DNA from: an uncultured Bacteroidales bacterium
Lineage (GTDB): Bacteria; Bacteroidota; Bacteroidia; Bacteroidales; UBA932
DNA length: 16,195 bases
Direction: 5' to 3'
Assembly (NCBI GenBank): GCA_937898205.1
Contig: CALEJC010000204.1
Coordinates: 1-16,195 of the forward strand
Positions 1-6,061 of the stretch are shown here, in pieces. The stretch's first letter is position 1, and each line of letters opens with the position of its first letter. The position numbers were made by a program, and so were the translations under genes. The notes under the pieces were generated by a model that saw only the letters and a list, made by a program, of their open reading frames with translations, was not told the DNA's origin and did no database searches.

Positions 1-50
1 ATTGGAAGCCATTTCATTGACAGACCCTTGTTGTTTTTCAATTATTTCGC

Positions 51-58
51 GATATTTG
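51..58 (+). promoter_or_regulatory. Putative Bacteroidales -7 promoter element upstream of the thioredoxin-like gene
   Basis: The octamer GATATTTG differs from the Bacteroidota -7 consensus TAnnTTTG at one base. TTG trinucleotides at 28-33 sit about 17-20 bases upstream, where the -33 TTTG element is expected. This would put transcription start near base 64 and give a leader of about 15 bases before the ATG at 80. The call rests only on pattern and spacing. Confidence 0.3.
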
Positions 59-79
59 AAGTTACCAATATTTACAGAT

Positions 80-634
80 ATGAAATTGTACACTCTCACA
101 AGCATTGTAGCGATTGCGGCGCTCATGATCAGCTGCAGCAACCCAAAGTCAGACAGCACCAGCCAGGAAACCCAGGCAAGCCAGGAGGTGCAGAAGAAAG
201 ATTTCCCTAAAGTCTATGACGACAGCGCAGATCCTGCGGCACAAATAGACGAGGCTATAGCAAAAGCAAAGGCTGAAGGCAAATTTGTCATCGCACAGGT
301 AGGAGGAAACTGGTGCCCATGGTGTCTGAGATTTGCGGACTACGTCAGCAACGATCCTGAAATCAAGCCGATAATTGAAGAGAACTTCGTTTATATCCAT
401 ATCAATGTGCGCAAGAAAAACGCAGAAACAGGCAAGAATGAAACATGCACAGAAGCTATGGCCAAGCTTGGAAATCCTATGAGATTTGGCTATCCTGTGA
501 TGGTTGTTCTGGACGGAAACGGCACAGTCCTTCACACACAAGATTCCAGCTATCTTGAGAGCGGAGAGTCCTACGATAAAGACAAGGTAGTCCGCTTCTT
601 CAATAACTGGAAACCCTCTGCAATAGTACAGTAA
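80..634 (+). CDS. Thioredoxin-fold lipoprotein with CPWC motif
   Basis: The protein has 184 residues. It is probably an envelope thiol-disulfide or thioredoxin-like protein of the Thioredoxin_7/DUF255-like group. A lysine-led hydrophobic segment (residues 1-18) ends at Cys19 in ISCS, a Bacteroidota-style lipobox, and a Ser/Gln/Glu-rich linker follows to about residue 40. The fold is marked by GGNWCPWC with the redox pair Cys79/Cys82 and by a probable cis-proline at Pro139 (FGYP) followed by the strand VMVVLD. A third cysteine lies at 123. The open frame extends upstream to a TTG at base 2, but the ATG at 80 is preferred because it begins directly at the signal peptide. Family membership and a reducing or disulfide role are well supported. 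The partner substrate is unknown, and nothing ties the gene to the carbohydrate genes downstream. Confidence 0.85.
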   Translation: MKLYTLTSIVAIAALMISCSNPKSDSTSQETQASQEVQKKDFPKVYDDSADPAAQIDEAIAKAKAEGKFVIAQVGGNWCPWCLRFADYVSNDPEIKPIIEENFVYIHINVRKKNAETGKNETCTEAMAKLGNPMRFGYPVMVVLDGNGTVLHTQDSSYLESGESYDKDKVVRFFNNWKPSAIVQ

Positions 635-699
635 AAAAAATTGAAAAATTTTTTCTTCTTAATACAAATTGTGCACGATTCTTGTATTTTCGGCACATC

Positions 700-1092
700 G
701 TGAAAAAGAAGAATCTAATATTGGCAGTTGTGATGGTGTGCGGGCTCCTTTTCCTGCACAGTGATATCGCGTCTGGTGATATTACGAGCTACTTCTGCGA
801 AGCGCATAGGAACTGTGCTGATAGTGAGTTATTGTATTGTAATACTGACACCGATCAGTATCCTACTGCAAAACAAAGCTACTATGCCAGCGATATGGGA
901 ATAGGCACAGAGGGGACACAGAGCAACAAGACTCGCAGGACCAAATCCAATCCGACGGTTCGCACGATGAGCTTGGGTAAAAATCCTAGGTACATACATT
1001 CTTCCCGTCCTTCACACATACATAGATCCCCGATATTTGTTGCACCGAAAGCCATCAACAGGCTTGTCATAATCGGACGAATGACGATTTAA
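700..1092 (+). CDS. Small secreted Cys-containing protein of unknown function
   Basis: I do not recognise this gene. From the GTG at 700 it encodes 130 residues. The start KKKNLILAVVMVCGLLFLHS is a clear signal peptide or single membrane anchor. After it comes an acidic, Cys-containing stretch (SYFC, RNCAD, LLYC) and then a basic, Ser/Arg/His-rich C-terminal half. A TTG start at 682 is also possible and would add MYFRHI. The GTG is preferred because it puts the lysines directly before the hydrophobic core. A promoter-like TATTTTCG sits at 685-692, just before the GTG. The gene lies 65 bases after the thioredoxin-like gene and 58 bases before another orphan, in DNA visibly richer in A+T than the CAZyme genes. 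Export is likely and function is open. A non-functional remnant cannot be excluded. Confidence 0.5.
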   Translation: MKKKNLILAVVMVCGLLFLHSDIASGDITSYFCEAHRNCADSELLYCNTDTDQYPTAKQSYYASDMGIGTEGTQSNKTRRTKSNPTVRTMSLGKNPRYIHSSRPSHIHRSPIFVAPKAINRLVIIGRMTI

Positions 1093-1150
1093 TAGATAGA
1101 ATAAATCATTCTGGTAGTGTATTTATTTTTATTGTTAAATTAGTCAAGAG

Positions 1151-1435
1151 ATGACAAATATTATCAAATCCAAAAAGAAATCTCTTTACTTTTCAAAGTA
1201 CCAGTTCCGTGAAATAATGTTTGCCCTGCAGACAGGTATCCTCAAGGATATTGATTTGTACTCTGAAGGCGAGAGTGAGACTCTCAAGATGGAGATTATC
1301 TATAACATTTATGAAGGAAAGGCCTACATCCAGCTATACTGCTTCATCCCGTTTGACTATGTAAAGTGTTCCAAAGTCTACGTGTATGACATCAATAAAG
1401 TTAGGCCTCTGATATCACTGAAAAGCCTCCATTGA
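1151..1435 (+). CDS. Hypothetical protein, 94 residues, probably cytoplasmic
   Basis: I do not recognise this gene. The 94-residue product starts with a basic stretch (IIKSKKKSLYFSKYQFRE) and has no signal peptide or membrane helix. A mixed alpha/beta pattern follows, with several aromatic beta-like strands (for example KAYIQLYCFIPFDYVKC) and two cysteines. The ATG at 1151 is preceded by only a weak purine-rich AAGAG. The gene follows the secreted orphan on the same strand and ends 20 bases before a strong hairpin terminator, so it is probably last in its transcript. Its size and pairing recall small accessory gene pairs, but no toxin-antitoxin, phage or transposon motif is visible, so no function is assigned. 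Confidence 0.5.
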   Translation: MTNIIKSKKKSLYFSKYQFREIMFALQTGILKDIDLYSEGESETLKMEIIYNIYEGKAYIQLYCFIPFDYVKCSKVYVYDINKVRPLISLKSLH

Positions 1436-1454
1436 GGACATCAGTAAAATAATT

Positions 1455-1490
1455 TAGCCCCGCAGATACAACTGCGGGGCTATTCATTTA
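1455..1490 (+). terminator. Intrinsic terminator between convergent genes
   Basis: An 11-bp perfect stem pairs 1455-1465 (TAGCCCCGCAG) with 1472-1482 (CTGCGGGGCTA) around the 6-base loop ATACAA. A T-rich tail, TTCATTTA, follows on the plus strand. It lies between the stops of the plus-strand orphan at 1435 and the minus-strand lyase at 1505. On the minus strand the stem is followed by AATTAT-type sequence, so it may end transcripts from both sides. Confidence 0.85.
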
Positions 1491-1504
1491 TCAATCAGCG
1501 AGGA

Positions 1505-3856
1505 TTAGAATTCCCATTTGCCTGTGCGCTGAGCATCACGCTCACTCCAGTAACCCTTGCGGGCATCCTCTGATGAGAATGTCAGAGTACCATCGCTCTC
1601 AAAGACTTCACCCTTATAAGTGGTCTTGATATGGATGGAGATTGGCTTGTCGTAGCCATACTTGTCAGCAGAAAGAGTGAGAGTCCTCTCGTTGCCTGCG
1701 ACCTTACCATTGATAGTCCACTCATAGCTATCGTAGTCCATACGTGCATCAAGAGTGTAATCTGTAGCAATGTTTTTGTTGACAACGATGTCATTGAGGA
1801 CTACAAGGCTTGTATTCTGAAGGCGGTTGTTAAGATCATTGGCAGCCTTGGAATTGCGCACAGCCTGACCGTTGCGCACCCATCTTGTCATCCAGAAATC
1901 ACCAAGATCCTCACCAAGGTAGAAACCTGGCTCTGGCGGCTGATTGTAGGCAATATTCTGAGCAGCCACACTATTGCGATAGATGACATCGCTCATCAAT
2001 GTGTGGAAGCGGTACTCGGTTGGGATATCTGTCATATAGACTCTGAGGTATCTGTTATCACTTGTGCGGACAACAAGCTCCTCTCTCCAGTCACCGAAGA
2101 GGTCTGCACTGGTAGCAGGGTTAGACTTTGTGCCGTTATTTGCCGAGCACTCAGCCTCGCCAGGAAGAGTGAAGTAATCCACTCCGGCGCCATTCCACTT
2201 AGAGATGCGCATATATCTGTTGCTGCGCACAGGAGGCATAGGAGCACCCTGACCAGGAGCAGGACGCTGCTGTCCCTGAGGCATTGCCGGTCTGTCCACG
2301 TAGCCGTCGAGAAGCTCGCGGCTCAAGTCACCATCCCACCAGATGCTGAAGTTGACGCTTGGCTTAGCAGAGCAGATCATGCGACCGTCTGCTGTATATG
2401 TACCAGGAGTATTTGAAGCCCATGCCTCAGCACCAGGGAATCTAGGATCAATGTCAGCAGAGTTGGCTCTACCTACGTCAGAGATTGAAGGATAGCCCCA
2501 GATGAGCTCGCCGGTAACGGCATCTCTCATCTCAGCGCCCTGGCCGAGTGGCGAAGTCTCATGGCACTGCCATACCTCAAGGCCCTCACGCCAAGGAAGA
2601 AGGTCAGACATGTGCATAGCATCGCCGTGACCGTATCCGGTTGAATAGATGCCTGTTCCGTCGTGGTCGATAGCACAAGCGCCATAGACGATCTCATCCT
2701 TGCCGTCACCATCAATATCGCCAATGCGAAGGTTGTGGTTGCCCTGCTTCTCATACTGGATGTATTTATCATCATCGGCAGTTGTATCAAATGTCCAACG
2801 CTTAGAAAGCTTGCCATTGCGATAATCCCACACCTCAACAACAGTCTTTGAGTAGTATCCGCGACAAGTCACGATGCTTGGGAGCTTGCCATCAAAGTAG
2901 CCCACGCCACCAAGGAAGCGGTCAACTCTATTGCCCTCGGCATCACCGAAATCATAGGTATCACCTCTTGAAATATAAGGAGCTCTTGCAAGCTCGGCAC
3001 CTGTCTGGCCATCGATTACAGAGATAAACTCAGGTCCCTCGAGGATCATGCCGTAGGTGCGCTGATCTTTATTCATATTGCGATAGTCTGTGCGGCCGTC
3101 ACCATCTGTGTCAGGAATCACGCTGCCATCGCCAAACTTAGTGCCCTCAGCAGTCTTGACAGCAAGCTCTGATCTTCCGTCACCGTCAAAATCCTGCATC
3201 ATCAACTGAGTATAGTGAGCACCCTGGCGGATGTTGACACCAAGGTCAACTCTCCACATGAAGGTACCGTCAAGCTCATAGGCGTCAAGAAGATTGCCCT
3301 CCTCGCAGATACCACCGCGAGAGTTGTCATAGGTTCTGGACTCCATCTTCACAACGATCTCATACTCACCGTCACCATCAAGGTCACCCACGATAGCATC
3401 ACCAGGAGTATAATATCCCTCAGGATAACCCTCAACAGACTGGATAGGGATCTCAAGATATGGCTTGGCAGCCTTCTCAGGAGTGAGAAGATAAGACTCG
3501 CCTTTCTCTGGAGACTCACCGGCTGCAACCACGATATAGCGCTGATTTTCAGCCACTACCACATCAACATCCTTATAGAATGTCGACTCGGTAAGAGGAG
3601 ATGAATTGAGTTTTACAGGTGCAGCATCGGCAGTCTGTCTGTACAGGTCAAATGCCACATCGATTGGATCAGACTCAAGATAACGCCAGCTCACAGAGAC
3701 AACACCTTCGCCATTATGGATCGCCATAACGCCACGATTGAGCTGCTCCTTCTGGATGCTATCTTGATAATTAGGGCCTTTTTTCTGCTCTGTCTCACCA
3801 CAACAAGAAGCGAGCATGAGAGCTGCAATAGGTACTAAGAATTTAATAGCTTTCAT
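1505..3856 (-). CDS. Rhamnogalacturonan lyase, polysaccharide lyase family 11, lipoprotein
   Basis: The enzyme cleaves the alternating Rha-GalA backbone of rhamnogalacturonan-I by beta-elimination, leaving 4,5-unsaturated galacturonyl ends. It has 783 residues. A signal peptide ends at lipobox LASC (Cys18), so it is probably anchored in the envelope. An N-terminal Ig-like domain (about 38-140) precedes the eight-bladed calcium-binding propeller typical of YesW/YesX, with repeated DxDGDG loops at 158-163, 222-227, 249-254 and 380-385. Family hallmarks GNHN (372-375), GHGDAMHMSDLLP (409-421), and RFHTLMSDV followed by the PPEPGFYLG segment (616-648) are all present. Two additions stand out: a Pro/Gln/Gly-rich stretch at 521-546, and an Ig/PKD-like tail after about residue 680. 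It is divergently transcribed from the GH105-CE12 gene, which handles its products. Whether it acts endo or exo is not decided by what I can see. Confidence 0.93.
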   Translation of the reverse strand: MKAIKFLVPIAALMLASCCGETEQKKGPNYQDSIQKEQLNRGVMAIHNGEGVVSVSWRYLESDPIDVAFDLYRQTADAAPVKLNSSPLTESTFYKDVDVVVAENQRYIVVAAGESPEKGESYLLTPEKAAKPYLEIPIQSVEGYPEGYYTPGDAIVGDLDGDGEYEIVVKMESRTYDNSRGGICEEGNLLDAYELDGTFMWRVDLGVNIRQGAHYTQLMMQDFDGDGRSELAVKTAEGTKFGDGSVIPDTDGDGRTDYRNMNKDQRTYGMILEGPEFISVIDGQTGAELARAPYISRGDTYDFGDAEGNRVDRFLGGVGYFDGKLPSIVTCRGYYSKTVVEVWDYRNGKLSKRWTFDTTADDDKYIQYEKQGNHNLRIGDIDGDGKDEIVYGACAIDHDGTGIYSTGYGHGDAMHMSDLLPWREGLEVWQCHETSPLGQGAEMRDAVTGELIWGYPSISDVGRANSADIDPRFPGAEAWASNTPGTYTADGRMICSAKPSVNFSIWWDGDLSRELLDGYVDRPAMPQGQQRPAPGQGAPMPPVRSNRYMRISKWNGAGVDYFTLPGEAECSANNGTKSNPATSADLFGDWREELVVRTSDNRYLRVYMTDIPTEYRFHTLMSDVIYRNSVAAQNIAYNQPPEPGFYLGEDLGDFWMTRWVRNGQAVRNSKAANDLNNRLQNTSLVVLNDIVVNKNIATDYTLDARMDYDSYEWTINGKVAGNERTLTLSADKYGYDKPISIHIKTTYKGEVFESDGTLTFSSEDARKGYWSERDAQRTGKWEF

Positions 3857-3909
3857 AAGACAACAGTATTAATTATGATTTTTTTAAAATTGTTGCTATT
3901 TTTATCTCC

Positions 3910-3917
3910 CAAATTTA
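3910..3917 (-). promoter_or_regulatory. Putative -7 promoter element of the PL11 lyase gene
   Basis: On the minus strand this reads TAAATTTG, a perfect fit to the Bacteroidota TAnnTTTG element. A TTTG lies upstream (3940-3943), but the spacing of 22 bases is slightly longer than the usual 19-20. Transcription would start near 3904 and give a leader of about 48 bases before the lyase ATG. It lies in the 87-base divergent region, so any regulator binding here could control both directions. For the plus direction only one-mismatch candidates exist (around 3885-3892 and 3897-3904), and I do not choose between them. Confidence 0.4.
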
Positions 3918-3943
3918 ATAAAAAACCATTAACATAACACAAA

Positions 3944-5995
3944 ATGATGAAATCTATTAAAAATTCAATCGTTGTTTTGGTGTATGCAGCCCTGTTTTCA
4001 TTGAGCGCTTCAGCACAGAACAACAATCAGAGACCATCTCGTCCTGATCCAAGTGAAGGTGTCAAGGCTGTTGTAGAGAGAGTCTACAACTACCTCAACG
4101 GATGCACTCCTGCTGCTCTTGTCGACGGTAACGGCAAAGTCATCAAAGACTACAGCAAGATTGACAGAAACACCACCTATCAGAAAGGCGATTTTGGCAT
4201 CAACACTTATGAGTGGGGTGTAACATACTCAGGTATGCTTCAGCTCAGCGAGGTTCTCGGTGACAAGAAGTATGCAGACTATGTCTATGACCGTCTCAAT
4301 GTGATCGGCAAAGCCTATCCTCACGTAAAGAAATATTGCGATGAGACCGGCTACAGCATGAGACTCACTCCTCTCAACACTCCAAAGTGGCTTGACGACT
4401 GTGGCGCGATGACTGCAGCCATGATCAAGGCTACTCTTGCTGATCCTAAACGCAGCAAGGACTTCAGAGCCCTTCTCGACAACTGGTTTATCTTCACCAT
4501 GTATGAAGAGTACCGCATGAGCGACGGCATCCTTGCTCGTCATCGTCCTGTCACCAACTCAGTATGGCTTGACGACATGTACATGGGCATCACTCCTATC
4601 GCCTACAGAGGCGTCCTCAGCCAGAGAGAAAGAGGCGATCTCACTCAGAAGTACTACAACGAGGCCATCAACCAGGTGCTCCTCTTCAAGAAATATCTTT
4701 GGGTTCCCGAGAAAAAGATCTACCGTCACGGTTGGATAGAAAGCATGGGCATCCATCCTGATTACCACTGGGCTCGTGCCAACGGTTGGGCAGTGCTCAC
4801 AATGTGTGATGTGCTCGACGCAGTGCCTCAGAGCACTCAGGGCTGGACAGAGGTCCGCGACCTCCTCGTAGCTCTCCTCGAGGGTTTGGCTCCATATCAG
4901 TCTCCAGAAGGCACATGGCACCAGCTCCTTGACCACAATGACACATACCTTGAGACCAGCGCAAGTGCAATGTTTGTATATGGTTATGCACACGCTATCA
5001 ATAAGGGTTGGATCGACAAGACAGCATTCCAGGACATCGCAAAGAGCGGTTGGGCAGCTGTTGCACGCCAGGTCAACGAGATCGGTCAGGTAGAAAATAC
5101 TTGCGTCGGCACAGGCCTCGGCTGGACAAATACATTCTACGCCAACCGTCCGGTCAATGTCTATGCAGCTCACGGTTACGGCCCAGTCCTCCTTGCAGGT
5201 GCTGAGATGCTCAAGCTCTATGCAGCAGAAAAAGAGGCAAGAGCCAATATGAGACCGGCTCGTGGCAGTTTCGGCCCTATGGTTCAGAGACAGGAAGGCA
5301 AGCCAATGGTATTCCTCGCAGGCGACTCAACTTGCAAGAACGGCTCAGGCAACGGTGCCAATACGCAGTGGGGTTGGGGCTGCTTCTTCCAGGAGTACAT
5401 GACTGACGGTGTGGTTGTCAACAACCTTGCAGTGGGTGGACTCAGCAGCCGCACATTCTACAACAGAAACTGGGCTAACCTCAGAGATCAGATCAAGGAG
5501 GGCGACTATGTGATCATCCAGTTTGGTCACAATGACATGGCACCTCTCAACACAGGTCGCGCAAGAGGCACACTCAATGGTGTAGGTTCTGAATACGAGA
5601 CAGTTGTAATGGAGAAGAACGGTGCTCCAGAGGATGTATATTCATATGGTCACTATGTGCGCATGATGGTCCGCCAGACCAAGATGCGCGGTGGTATTCC
5701 AATCGTAGTATCCCCTACTCCTCAGAACAGATGGGAGTCCAACCACAAGGTTCAGCGTTTCAACGAGACTTTCAACGCATGGTGTGAGCAGGTAGCCAAA
5801 GAAGAAGGCGTGGTTTACATCAACCTCAACGAGCTCGCAGGTGCAGCCTACGACAAGATGGGCAAGGCAACAGCTCAGAAGGATTACTTCGCTGACAGCG
5901 TTCACACTTTTGAAGGTGGCGCCCGCCTCTACTGCAAGACTCTTGCAGACGCACTCAAGGCATCTAAGAGCCCTCTCGGCAAATATGTAAAATAG
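3944..5995 (+). CDS. Bifunctional GH105 unsaturated rhamnogalacturonyl hydrolase / CE12-type rhamnogalacturonan acetylesterase
   Basis: This 683-residue secreted protein joins two RG-I activities. After a signal peptide (about 1-25, ending SASA-Q), residues about 35-430 form an alpha/alpha-barrel of the YteR/YesR type (GH105), which removes the 4,5-unsaturated GalA left by RG lyases. Two WLDD motifs at 149-152 and 208-211 match the positions of the paired catalytic-region aspartates in that family (inference from spacing). Residues about 450-683 are an SGNH esterase of the rhamnogalacturonan acetylesterase class: block I GDST (460-463, nucleophile Ser462), block II GGLSSR (498-503), block III GHND (528-531) and block V DSVH (Asp651, His654). 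All catalytic residues are present, so both halves look active. ATG-ATG begins the frame at 3944, and either could start it. It is divergent from the PL11 gene and ends before a hairpin terminator. Confidence 0.92.
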   Translation: MMKSIKNSIVVLVYAALFSLSASAQNNNQRPSRPDPSEGVKAVVERVYNYLNGCTPAALVDGNGKVIKDYSKIDRNTTYQKGDFGINTYEWGVTYSGMLQLSEVLGDKKYADYVYDRLNVIGKAYPHVKKYCDETGYSMRLTPLNTPKWLDDCGAMTAAMIKATLADPKRSKDFRALLDNWFIFTMYEEYRMSDGILARHRPVTNSVWLDDMYMGITPIAYRGVLSQRERGDLTQKYYNEAINQVLLFKKYLWVPEKKIYRHGWIESMGIHPDYHWARANGWAVLTMCDVLDAVPQSTQGWTEVRDLLVALLEGLAPYQSPEGTWHQLLDHNDTYLETSASAMFVYGYAHAINKGWIDKTAFQDIAKSGWAAVARQVNEIGQVENTCVGTGLGWTNTFYANRPVNVYAAHGYGPVLLAGAEMLKLYAAEKEARANMRPARGSFGPMVQRQEGKPMVFLAGDSTCKNGSGNGANTQWGWGCFFQEYMTDGVVVNNLAVGGLSSRTFYNRNWANLRDQIKEGDYVIIQFGHNDMAPLNTGRARGTLNGVGSEYETVVMEKNGAPEDVYSYGHYVRMMVRQTKMRGGIPIVVSPTPQNRWESNHKVQRFNETFNAWCEQVAKEEGVVYINLNELAGAAYDKMGKATAQKDYFADSVHTFEGGARLYCKTLADALKASKSPLGKYVK

Positions 5996-6013
5996 TCTTG
6001 AAAAACACGATAC

Positions 6014-6047
6014 AAGAATCCCCGGCACTAAAACCGGGGATTTTTAT
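6014..6047 (+). terminator. Intrinsic terminator between convergent CAZyme genes
   Basis: AATCCCCGG (6017-6025) pairs perfectly with CCGGGGATT (6034-6042) around the loop CACTAAAA. A T-rich run TTTTTATTAT (6041-6050) follows on the plus strand, and flanking A/T bases extend the stem. It lies between the GH105-CE12 stop (5995) and the GH51 stop (6062). On the minus strand it could also stop GH51 transcripts, though with a poorer U-tract. Confidence 0.85.
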
Positions 6048-6061
6048 TATGTCTGACTCCT

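Noticed and set aside
700..1435. Toxin-antitoxin or immunity pair
   Set aside because: The first protein has a signal peptide, and neither shows a known toxin, antitoxin or DNA-binding motif. There is no evidence beyond small size and adjacency.
1631..2416. 261-codon open frame on the plus strand inside the lyase region
   Set aside because: It is antisense to conserved PL11 sequence. Its translation has no recognisable domain, and it is best explained by the codon bias of the real gene.
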